Positions 22,161 to 28,619 of a stretch of 37,358 bases of DNA are shown here, piece after piece (the stretch's first letter is position 1; each line of letters starts with the position of its first letter). This stretch comes from Candidatus Woesearchaeota archaeon. GTDB taxonomy: Archaea; Nanobdellota; Nanobdellia; Woesearchaeales; GW2011-AR4. A model generated the notes under the pieces. That model did not search any database and was not told where the DNA came from. It was given only the letters and a program-made list of their open reading frames with translations. The position numbers were made by a program, and so were the translations under genes. The DNA lies in the NCBI GenBank assembly GCA_018303505.1, contig JAGVYA010000005.1:1-37358 (forward strand). Direction: 5' to 3'.

Positions 22161-22922
22161 TTATTTAGCACTCTGCACAATCTCAGCAAAGTTTTTAGCA
22201 TTCAATGAGGCATTTCCAACCAAGCCGCCATCAATGTTTGGCATTCCCAACAATTCTTTTGCATTTTCAGGCTTCATTGAGCCGCCGTAAATAATTCTTA
22301 TATTTTTTGAAATATTTTTGCCAAACATCTTTTCAACAACGCTTCTTATAAACTTATGGCCTTCTTCAGCATCTTCAGCAGTTGCAGCCTTGTGGTTTGG
22401 GTTGCCCTTGCTTATAGCCCAGATGGGCTCATATGCAACATTGATTTTTAATATTTGATTTTTATCAATGTTCCCGAGGCAATTTTTTAATTGATTTTGA
22501 ATAATTTCTCTTGTTTTTCCGTTTTTTCTTTGCCCCATATTCTCGCCAACGCACAAAATCGGCTTTAAATTATTTTTAAGGGCAGCAATAACCTTTTTGT
22601 TTATCAAAAAATCATCCTCATTAAAAATTTCCCTTCTTTCTGAATGCCCCAAAATAACATATTCGCATCCTATTTCTTTAAGCATTAAAGCAGAGATTTC
22701 GCCAGTGTAAGCTCCAGAGTCTTCAAAATGCATGTTTTGAGCTCCTAGCTTTATGCTGCTATTTTTTATTTCATTAGCTACGACATTTAAAGATGTAAAC
22801 GCTGGGCAAATTACAATATCAACATCCTTTTCATTAACTATTTTTTCAAATTCCTTGACGAATGATATTGATTCTTTAACAGTCTTATTCATCTTCCAGT
22901 TTGCTGCAATTAGTTTTTTCAT
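22161..22922 (-). CDS. tpiA: Triosephosphate isomerase, bacterial-type length
   Basis: A 253-residue TIM barrel. Catalytic residues are visible: N8/K10 in AANWKMN, H93 in LGHSERRE, E165 in YEPIWAI, and the phosphate loop YGGSMKPEN then GGLVGNASL. It interconverts DHAP and glyceraldehyde 3-phosphate. Most archaeal TIMs are about 225 residues; this length and motif set match the bacterial/eukaryotic form. It lies one base after the DUF1461 gene on the same strand. Confidence 0.96.
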   Translation of the reverse strand: MKKLIAANWKMNKTVKESISFVKEFEKIVNEKDVDIVICPAFTSLNVVANEIKNSSIKLGAQNMHFEDSGAYTGEISALMLKEIGCEYVILGHSERREIFNEDDFLINKKVIAALKNNLKPILCVGENMGQRKNGKTREIIQNQLKNCLGNIDKNQILKINVAYEPIWAISKGNPNHKAATAEDAEEGHKFIRSVVEKMFGKNISKNIRIIYGGSMKPENAKELLGMPNIDGGLVGNASLNAKNFAEIVQSAK

Positions 22923-22923
22923 C

Positions 22924-23604
22924 TTAATTTGAATGTGGTTTTTTATTTGTTTTTATTCTTTTTGCTTTTGGCTTCAATATTAAAAAAATGCCTGTGATTA
23001 TGACCGCAGCAGACCCTAAAATGACCCATTTCGATATTTTTGCTCCCAAGTCCATAAACAGCTGCTCAGGGTAAAGCCTTACTATGATCTCCTTCAAAGG
23101 ATCAAATGTGTAAGTATTTTTTTTAAAAAATAACATATGGAATGATTCAAAAGTTGATGAAAAACCCGAGTTTATGAAAAAAAATAAAATTGCTGCAAGA
23201 ATTATTGTTAAAATACCGCCAAAAACAAAAATTTTGCCTACAAAATTTATTATATAAATATTAACCTTTAATACAAATACTGAAGCAATCATCAACAGCA
23301 CAAATAAAATAATAAAAATATACATTATTGCAGTTGAAATTCTCACTATTTCTCTCACATCAGCCAGATGCTGCCCCTCCCTTTCGTTAAACTCGCTTGG
23401 AATTTCATTGCTTTTACCTGTTATAAAATTTATTACTTTTTCATGAAGCTGTGCTGCTTCGGGAATGTCCTTCTGCACCCCGTATTCTAAAAATTTTTGA
23501 TAATAAAAAGAGTTGTCGAATCCAACAAAATTCAAAACAAGAAGGAAGAGTATGAAGGGCAGAATAATAATCAGTAAAAATTTTGATATTGTGAGAAATT
23601 TCAT
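22924..23604 (-). CDS. DUF1461 integral membrane protein
   Basis: A 226-residue protein with about five membrane segments. The family signature FNEREGQHLADVREI (after the first long loop) and the later NTYTFDPLKEIIVRLYPEQLFMD block are both present. Function is unknown for the family. The first loop (residues about 30-85) is predicted outside. It is between a charged protein gene and tpiA on the minus strand. Confidence 0.87.
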   Translation of the reverse strand: MKFLTISKFLLIIILPFILFLLVLNFVGFDNSFYYQKFLEYGVQKDIPEAAQLHEKVINFITGKSNEIPSEFNEREGQHLADVREIVRISTAIMYIFIILFVLLMIASVFVLKVNIYIINFVGKIFVFGGILTIILAAILFFFINSGFSSTFESFHMLFFKKNTYTFDPLKEIIVRLYPEQLFMDLGAKISKWVILGSAAVIITGIFLILKPKAKRIKTNKKPHSN

Positions 23605-23610
23605 GTCACA

Positions 23611-24024
23611 TTAATTGTCCATTACAATAACCTTCTTTTCCTCTTCAATGGCTTTTTTAATGGCATCTTCAATAGAGTCAATATCCTTCTTTCTTTCAGC
23701 CTTTTTTATTTCATATCTTTTTTCATTAAATACCTGCTTTGCTGCCATGAACGTAACCTCGTCTTCCTTCATTTCCGGTTTTTCATTTTTTCCTTCTTCC
23801 AAATCTTCGAAAATACTTGTTTTGTCTTTATCGTCCTTTTCCTTTTCATCCTGCTTCTTTATGTAATCAGAAGAAATATCCTTTTCTTTTTGGCCATATT
23901 TTTGCTCATTGTATTTTCTATCATTTTTTTTTCCATCGGAGAGCGTGCTGCTGTATTTTGAAGAATTATAGCTGCTTGAATGAATGTTCCACTTGTCCTC
24001 GTCCCATAACTTTATCTTGTACAT
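23611..24024 (-). CDS. Highly charged, probably disordered protein
   Basis: A 137-residue protein with a Lys/Glu/Asp-rich composition throughout, few hydrophobics, and a Ser/Tyr/Lys-rich start (NIHSSSYNSSKYSSTLSDGKK). The C-terminal 40 residues could form a helix. No domain is recognised. The ATG at 24024 precedes it directly; its stop is 6 bases from the DUF1461 start, so co-expression is likely. Codon and amino acid composition fit a real gene, but function cannot be guessed. Confidence 0.65.
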   Translation of the reverse strand: MYKIKLWDEDKWNIHSSSYNSSKYSSTLSDGKKNDRKYNEQKYGQKEKDISSDYIKKQDEKEKDDKDKTSIFEDLEEGKNEKPEMKEDEVTFMAAKQVFNEKRYEIKKAERKKDIDSIEDAIKKAIEEEKKVIVMDN

Positions 24025-24058
24025 TTTTATAATTATATTTTTTATTCTTTTTTAATTA

Positions 24059-24165
24059 AATCCGTTGCCTTCGGCAACAATATTTTGTGCTCGGCTTCGT
24101 TTTCCTGCCATTGAGTTGAACGCGAGCGTGCGAGCGTTCTCGCACGCAACTCACTCAGCCTCGCC
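24059..24165. repeat. Palindromic element, copy F (left half only)
   Basis: It starts AATCCG with tip GTTGCC-TTC-GGCAAC, linker AATATTTTGTG, then CTCGGC and the loop motif TTTTCCTGCCA, and reaches GCCTCGCC at 24158-24165. The stem between holds a GAG-type hairpin (24126-24147). No right arm follows. Confidence 0.7.
24126..24147. repeat. GAG-type hairpin inside copy F
   Basis: GCGTGCGAG-CGTT-CTCGCACGC is a perfect 9-bp stem. GTTG and CAAC flank it at 24115-24118 and 24147-24150. It sits where the stem-loop of the parent element should be, so it looks like a nested insertion or replacement. Confidence 0.6.
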
Positions 24166-24329
24166 TATAAATTTATTAAAACATTAAAAGCGGGTTACTT
24201 TCTTAGTGCTTACTTCCAAAGGTCGCTCTCGTTTTACTTCAAAATTTTTAATTTTGAAGTTCCCAAAAATCCTTTAGATTTTTTAGGATGTTGATTTTAT
24301 TTTTCATTGAAATTTTATAGCGTGTTGTA
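24166..24329. other. Non-coding spacer with perfect AT hairpin
   Basis: No gene is seen between copy F and the 52-residue gene. A perfect 11-bp stem, ACTTCAAAATT-TTT-AATTTTGAAGT, lies at 24236-24260, and a looser AAAAATC/GATTTTT stem at 24266-24284. The first could be a terminator-like or element-derived structure. Confidence 0.45.
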
Positions 24330-24488
24330 TTAAGATGCAATCAAACCATTCCAAACGGATTTTTTAATCTTATGCCCTTTCCTGATCAGCAAATCCGCTT
24401 CCCTGCTGTTTTTTTCCAGCACTATGGCTTCAAATTCAAAGTCCGGCGCTATTTCATCCAGCTCAAAAAACGGGTTTAATTGCTTCAT
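24330..24488 (-). CDS. Small protein (52 residues), unknown
   Basis: The protein starts MKQLNPFFELDEIAPDFEFE and ends NGLIAS. The ATG at 24488 is preceded by AGAGGTAC, a good ribosome-binding site, and the frame is open to TAA at 24330. It has an acidic first half and a basic second half (LIRKGHKIKKSVW). It lies 60 bases downstream of thioredoxin on the same strand. No family is recognised. Confidence 0.6.
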   Translation of the reverse strand: MKQLNPFFELDEIAPDFEFEAIVLEKNSREADLLIRKGHKIKKSVWNGLIAS

Positions 24489-24548
24489 TTTCGTACCTCT
24501 TGCCCTTTTTAAATCTTTCGATTTTTAACCACTAAAAAGTAATTACAA

Positions 24549-24890
24549 TTAGGCTTTCGCTAATATCAGGTCTATTTTTTTTCTCAACTCTGCTTCAGGA
24601 TAGGCTCCAACAACCCTGTCCAGCTCGTTGCCTTTATTAAAAATAATCATGCAGGGTATGCCCCTAACATCGAATTGGGCTGCAATTTCCTGATTGTCGT
24701 CAACATTCAATTTTGTAAATTTGAGTTTATTAAGGTACTCATTCGATAATTTTTCAAGCGCAGGGCTGACAATTCTGCACGGCCCGCACCATGGCGCCCA
24801 GAAATCAACCAGCACCGGCATTTTATTTTGCAGAACTTCTCTCTCGAAGGTATCCTTTGTAAGGTCGAGCATTTTTAATATGACATTCAT
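24549..24890 (-). CDS. trxA: Thioredoxin
   Basis: A 113-residue thioredoxin-fold protein. The redox motif WCGPC (C35, C38) follows the VDFWAPW strand; the cis-Pro loop is GIPCM, with the strand IIFNKGNELDRVVGA after it. It reduces protein disulfides and can serve MsrA (17704). ATG 24872 (MLDLTKDTF) is an alternative start and fits a leaderless mRNA with the TATA-like TTTAAATAATAA upstream. The residue after the cis-Pro is Cys, a small oddity. Confidence 0.95.
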   Translation of the reverse strand: MNVILKMLDLTKDTFEREVLQNKMPVLVDFWAPWCGPCRIVSPALEKLSNEYLNKLKFTKLNVDDNQEIAAQFDVRGIPCMIIFNKGNELDRVVGAYPEAELRKKIDLILAKA

Positions 24891-24922
24891 GCTTATTATT
24901 TAAATTTTTAGTTTTTGTTCTT

Positions 24923-25429
24923 CTACCTGTAAATCAAATACCTTCTTTTGTCTAAATCCATGTCTATGAAAGAGTCGCATTCTTCTCTCAGCAAAGACGA
25001 GCTTGATTTTCCAAACGCTATTACTTCTATCCTGCAGCCTAGCGCATGCCTCAAGTGATTCAGCAGCGGAACATAATCACCATCCCCGCTTACTATCACA
25101 ATCGTGTCAAGCTTAGGAGCAAGCTCGATTGTGTCCATCGCCAATCCGATGTCCCAGTCGCCCTTTTTTGCACCGCCTGCAAAAATCTGCAGGTCTTTTG
25201 CCTTAACCTCAAACCCAATCTTTTCAAGTGCATCAAAAAAATTCTGCTCCTCTTTTACATCCGCTTTTATGACATAGGCTATAGCCCTTATCAAACTCCT
25301 GTCCTTGACAGCAGCTTTAAGAATCTGGGCAAAATTAACCTTTGCATTGTACAAATTTTTTGCAGAATAATACATGTTCTGCACATCAACAAAGACGCCA
25401 ACTCTCTGATCTTTAAAATTAAAAGCCAT
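24923..25429 (-). CDS. NYN-domain (LabA/DUF88-like) ribonuclease
   Basis: A 168-residue protein. The N-terminal VGVFVDVQNMYY (D15, N18) and the later LDTIVIVSGDGDYVPLLNHLR are the metal-site motifs of the NYN branch of the PIN-like superfamily. These are predicted RNA nucleases. No extra RNA-binding domain is attached. The start lies 4 bases after the zinc-ribbon gene's stop codon, so the two are co-transcribed, and an RNA-related role for the pair is reasonable. Confidence 0.9.
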   Translation of the reverse strand: MAFNFKDQRVGVFVDVQNMYYSAKNLYNAKVNFAQILKAAVKDRSLIRAIAYVIKADVKEEQNFFDALEKIGFEVKAKDLQIFAGGAKKGDWDIGLAMDTIELAPKLDTIVIVSGDGDYVPLLNHLRHALGCRIEVIAFGKSSSSLLREECDSFIDMDLDKRRYLIYR

Positions 25430-25433
25430 AAAA

Positions 25434-25589
25434 TCACCTTATTGTTGGGATACCCTCTTCGTAGCCGCAATTTGAGCAGCATATTCTATTATTTTCATAA
25501 GATAATGCCAATTGTTTGCATCTTGGGCATTGCTTAACAACAGAAAACTTTCTAAGCTTTTTTTCAAATTTTGGCTCATCGTGGTTCAT
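25434..25589 (-). CDS. Small zinc-ribbon protein (51 residues)
   Basis: MNHDEPKFEKKLRKFSVVKQ followed by CPRCKQLALSYENNRICCSNCGYEEG gives one zinc ribbon. ATG 25589 is chosen, with TAGGAGCAAT just upstream and a TATA-like TATATATAA at 25612-25621. The longer open frame reaches upstream into element copy G and is not credible. It precedes the NYN nuclease gene by 4 bases and could be its adaptor, which is an inference. Confidence 0.78.
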   Translation of the reverse strand: MNHDEPKFEKKLRKFSVVKQCPRCKQLALSYENNRICCSNCGYEEGIPTIR

Positions 25590-25669
25590 GCCTATTGCTC
25601 CTATTTTGCTGCTTATATATAAAGCTTGTGAAAAAAGGTAATTATTTAGCTTTATGAAGTAAATTTTTA

Positions 25670-25832
25670 AATCCGTGCTTCGCACAAAAAAATATTGTGC
25701 TCGGCTTTTTTTGTCTGCCACTAAAAAAAGCCAAGCCTATTTATTCATTAATTATTGAATAAATTCGAGGCAAAAATTAGTGGCAAGACAATTTTTGCCG
25801 AGTGTAAATTTTGTTAGCGAAGCGAACGGATT
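25670..25832. repeat. Palindromic element, copy G (most complete)
   Basis: It starts AATCCG, tip GTGC-TTC-GCAC; left stem GGCTTTTTTT, loop with TCTGCCACT, then AAAAAAAGCC. The centre is TATTTATTCATTAATTATTGAATAAAT. The right stem GGCAAAAATT/AATTTTTGCC encloses AGTGGCAAGAC; right tip GTTAGCGAAGCGAAC, then CGGATT. It lies just upstream of the zinc-ribbon/NYN operon. Both arms and both tips can still pair. The rest of the 25590-25911 gap has no gene. Confidence 0.88.
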
Positions 25833-25911
25833 AATATATCCCTTCAGGATACTAAAGTATTACGAAAAAAGCAATAAAAGAAAAATTTGAAATAAAAAAT
25901 CTGGAATTATC

Positions 25912-26148
25912 TTACCTTATAATCTCGTATTCCTTAATAATGATCCATGTGAATATGAATAAAACAACAGCGCCTGCAATCATCCATGACAAACCAAGTT
26001 GCGTTGCTGAGTTTGACATCAAATACAGCCCATATGCCATTATGCCAAAGCCCAGCCACAGAAACTTGTCCAATACAAGCTTCATGATTTCAAATTCCTG
26101 CTGTTCAGACAACCTTCTTTTCATTTTCCTCATTTTAAATTTCTCCAA
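25912..26148 (-). CDS. Small two-helix membrane protein
   Basis: A 78-residue protein. Basic N-terminus (MEKFKMRKMKRRLSEQQE), then two hydrophobic helices (about residues 28-45 and 51-72). Positive-inside charge puts the N-terminus in the cytoplasm. ATG 26133 (MRKMKRR) is another possible start. Unknown function. Confidence 0.7.
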   Translation of the reverse strand: MEKFKMRKMKRRLSEQQEFEIMKLVLDKFLWLGFGIMAYGLYLMSNSATQLGLSWMIAGAVVLFIFTWIIIKEYEIIR

Positions 26149-26173
26149 AATTTAAATCTTGAAAATTTTTAAT

Positions 26174-26239
26174 TCCAAGAAAATCCAGTGAGATGCGAGT
26201 GAGCTCGCGAACTCGCTCACATTCGACTGATTTTCTGGA
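26174..26239. repeat. GAG-type hairpin repeat, copy 2
   Basis: TCCAAGAAAATC at the left pairs with GATTTTCTGGA at the right, and GAGTGAGCTCGC with GCGAACTCGCTC in the centre. It closely matches the copies at 2919-2989 and 35097-35150 in the flanking GAAAATC/GATTTTC arms and the central GAG repeat. Confidence 0.65.
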
Positions 26240-26312
26240 CCACAAAATTGCCGAGACTTTGTCTTGGACAACCCGAGAATCTTTGATTCTCGACGTCTTT
26301 GATTTTGTCGGT
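26240..26312. other. Tandem hairpins between two minus-strand genes
   Basis: AGAC-TTT-GTCT (26255-26265), then GAGAATC-TTT-GATTCTC (26275-26291), enclosed by CACAAAATT near 26241 and GATTTTGTCGG near 26301. The group makes a branched structure next to the GAG-type hairpin. A short open frame across it on the minus strand is not convincing as a gene. Confidence 0.45.
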
Positions 26313-26321
26313 TTCATTGTT

Positions 26322-26867
26322 CTATCCTTTTACAACAATAAAAAAGTCTTTTTGCACATAAACATTATTTGGAGGAGGCAAATCATCGTCAATAACATCA
26401 AATGTCAAAAAGTACGAGCCAGACAGAACTCTTGTGGGGATGCTTAACCTTATGTTCCTTACCTCTGAGTCAGCAGATGACAATGTGTACACTTGTGTTT
26501 CAGCAAACTGGAACCAAGATGGATTGTTAATGCTGAAAGGAGTTCCGTCAGGGCTAGATATGGGAGTAAACCTCATTTTATAATGCAATGGAGTGTCTTT
26601 TTTGTTTCTTATGCCAACGGTCAGGACTGTTGAGCCTCCTTTGTCTATTGTTACATCAGTTTTAGGAAAAGATACTTTTTTATCACTTGAAATGAGGTCA
26701 TCAAGAACCCGCTGCCTAACTTGCTCTGTAACATCTTCTGTTGTGCTGCTTATATTCTTAAACATTCCCCTTATAAACCCTAATCCTAAACCAAGAAGAG
26801 TCATTGCAAGAACAACTATGACAACAGCCTGTATTGAAATTTCTAAAGAAGCTTTTTTATTAAACAT
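26322..26867 (-). CDS. Pilin-like membrane-anchored protein
   Basis: A 181-residue protein with a type IV pilin-like N-terminus (NKKASLEISIQAVVIVVLAM): KK, a small residue, a Glu, then a long hydrophobic helix. The remainder is beta-rich and ends SGSYFLTFDVIDDD, like the end of the protein at 21324. A GAGGTGT ribosome-binding site lies upstream of ATG 26867. It probably sits on the cell surface with a membrane anchor. Membership of a true pilus is unproven. Confidence 0.7.
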   Translation of the reverse strand: MFNKKASLEISIQAVVIVVLAMTLLGLGLGFIRGMFKNISSTTEDVTEQVRQRVLDDLISSDKKVSFPKTDVTIDKGGSTVLTVGIRNKKDTPLHYKMRFTPISSPDGTPFSINNPSWFQFAETQVYTLSSADSEVRNIRLSIPTRVLSGSYFLTFDVIDDDLPPPNNVYVQKDFFIVVKG

Positions 26868-26933
26868 TCGTACACCTCTTTTCCCAGCAAATAATGCGAT
26901 AATTTATTTCATTTATGATACTACTTTATAAAG

Positions 26934-26981
26934 TTTTCTAAAACTGAGGTTTTCTAAAACTGAAGTTTTCTAAAACTGAAG
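26934..26981 (+). repeat. Three tandem 16-bp palindromic repeats upstream of rpl10e
   Basis: The unit TTTTCTAAAACTGA(A/G)G occurs three times head to tail. Each joined unit contains AGTTTT-CT-AAAACT, a palindrome. They lie just upstream of a TATA-like GATTTAAAAATAAC (26995-27008) and 46 bases before the L10e start codon. They may be binding sites for a regulator of ribosomal protein L10e. Confidence 0.7.
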
Positions 26982-27026
26982 TTTAAACAGCAAAGATTTA
27001 AAAATAACCTAAAATTTCATATTAAC

Positions 27027-27548
27027 ATGGCAAGATTAAGGACGTTCACATCTTACAGGAATCTTAAAAGGCCTTATACGAGAACATCAAAGTTCAAGGC
27101 AAAATCCTACATTAGAATGACCCCTAATGTAAAGGTTGTACGGTTTGACATAGGAGCAAACAAGGAATTTGGCTGCACGCTAAATCTGTTGTCAAAATCT
27201 GACCTTCAAATAAGGGACAATGCCCTGGAAAGCGCCCGTCAAACATCAAATAAACTGCTTGAAACTTATCTTGGATTAAACGGGTTTCACCTCAAAGTTA
27301 AAGTATATCCATACCATGTATTGAGGGAGCATGCGCTTGCATCTGGCGCTGGTGCTGACAGGTTTAGCTCAGGCATGGCGCATTCATTTGGCAAGCCAAT
27401 GGGAGTTGCTGCAAGAATAAAAAAAGGCCAGACAATCTTCCAAGTCAGTGTCGACAAGCAGAATATCGGGGTTGCAAAACAAGCTTTGGAAAGAGCCTCA
27501 AAAAAGCTTCCATGCTCCTGCACAATACAGCTTATAGAGAAGAAATAA
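27027..27548 (+). CDS. rpl10e: Ribosomal protein L10e (uL16 family)
   Basis: A 173-residue protein with the family blocks KRPYTRTSKFKAKSYI, FGCTLNLLSKSDLQIRDNALESAR, and the conserved GADRFSSGMAHSFGKPMGVAARI segment near the peptidyl transferase centre. It is an essential large-subunit protein assembled late, the same step in which SBDS acts. The TATA box about 25 bases upstream suggests a leaderless mRNA. The three tandem palindromes upstream may regulate it. Confidence 0.96.
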   Translation: MARLRTFTSYRNLKRPYTRTSKFKAKSYIRMTPNVKVVRFDIGANKEFGCTLNLLSKSDLQIRDNALESARQTSNKLLETYLGLNGFHLKVKVYPYHVLREHALASGAGADRFSSGMAHSFGKPMGVAARIKKGQTIFQVSVDKQNIGVAKQALERASKKLPCSCTIQLIEKK

Positions 27549-27563
27549 TTTTTCAATTTTAAA

Positions 27564-28619
27564 ATGTCATTTATCGAATATCTTTCAGTTCTTCAGCAAA
27601 ATAAGTATGCATATTCTTTAATCATACTGATTGTTTTCTACATAATATCCCAATTAGTTGTTATTGTGTCAAGAAACGTGGTTCTTAAATTAACTAGAAA
27701 AACCAAAACAGACATTGATGATCTACTCGTGAAGAAAACCAACAAGCCTATATCATTAATATTAATTCTCATTGGTTTAAGGCTAGCGTTTTTGCCTCTT
27801 GGAATAAAACAGAATATTTTAGACATAGTTGAACATACGCTTGCCTCTTTAATTATTATTATAATTATATATGTAGTAATCGCTGTTTTTGATATTATTA
27901 TAGATAACTGGGGAAGGAGGGTAGCGGAAAAAACAAAGGCGCCAATAGACGAGGAAATCATTAGAATATCACATAGATTTTCTAGAATTTTTATTGCGAT
28001 TACCGGATTGTTGTTCGTACTTCCAATTTGGGGCATTCAGATTGGGCCTTTGCTGGCAAGCCTAGGCATTGCTGGAATAGCAATAGCGTTTGCTCTTCAA
28101 AACTCGTTAGGCAACATCTTTGGCGGAATATCGTTGCTTTTGGACAAGAGCGTAAAGGTTGGTGATAAAATAAGGCTTGACAATGATACAATGGGCACTG
28201 TTATGGATGTTGGCTTGAGAAGCACAAAGATATTAACTTGGGACGGTGAATTAGTAACAATCCCAAATGGAAAATTGGCAGATTCAAGAATACTTAACTT
28301 TTATCAGCCAAATCCTTCTGTTAGAGTTGTTATTGAGTTTGGCGTAGAGTACGGCTCTGACACATCAAAGGTAAACAAAGTCATTCTTGACGCAATATCA
28401 AAAATTCCTGTTGTGCTTAAAGATCCTGCTCCAAAGGTTATGATGATGGAAATGGGTGATTCTGCGCTTAAATTCAAGGCATTGTTCTGGGTGGAGAATT
28501 TTGACATAAAGTTTGACACTAAATCTTTAGCGACAGAAGAAATCTATAATGCTTTGAGAAAAGCAGGCATTGGCATTCCATTCCCAACAAGGACTATTTA
28601 TTTGAAGAATGAGAAATAA
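27564..28619 (+). CDS. MscS-family mechanosensitive channel
   Basis: A 351-residue membrane protein. Helices lie near residues 17-36, 56-75, 90-112 and 133-155, and the pore helix (PLLASLGIAGIAIAFALQNSLGNIFGGISLLLD) is followed by the beta domain signature VKVGDKIRLDNDTMGTVMDVGLRSTKI. The channel opens under membrane tension and releases solutes in osmotic downshock. It has one more N-terminal helix pair than E. coli MscS. Its stop abuts the stop of the hydrolase gene on the opposite strand. Confidence 0.95.
   Translation: MSFIEYLSVLQQNKYAYSLIILIVFYIISQLVVIVSRNVVLKLTRKTKTDIDDLLVKKTNKPISLILILIGLRLAFLPLGIKQNILDIVEHTLASLIIIIIIYVVIAVFDIIIDNWGRRVAEKTKAPIDEEIIRISHRFSRIFIAITGLLFVLPIWGIQIGPLLASLGIAGIAIAFALQNSLGNIFGGISLLLDKSVKVGDKIRLDNDTMGTVMDVGLRSTKILTWDGELVTIPNGKLADSRILNFYQPNPSVRVVIEFGVEYGSDTSKVNKVILDAISKIPVVLKDPAPKVMMMEMGDSALKFKALFWVENFDIKFDTKSLATEEIYNALRKAGIGIPFPTRTIYLKNEK

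Noticed and set aside
25590-25721. N-terminal extension of the 51-residue zinc-ribbon protein
   Set aside because: The extension reaches into element copy G and has no homologous character; a TATA box and ribosome-binding site support the short form.
8095-25832. Simple rho-independent-like terminators as the explanation for the repeats
   Set aside because: The elements have two arms, conserved termini and conserved loops; copies lie upstream of genes as well as downstream, and lack consistent U-tracts.
8041-26300. CRISPR array
   Set aside because: The repeats are large, structured, unevenly spaced and between different genes. No regular repeat-spacer pattern and no cas gene.
26135-26317. 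Minus-strand frame across the hairpin cluster
   Set aside because: The frame is made of the inverted repeats and has no convincing start signal.
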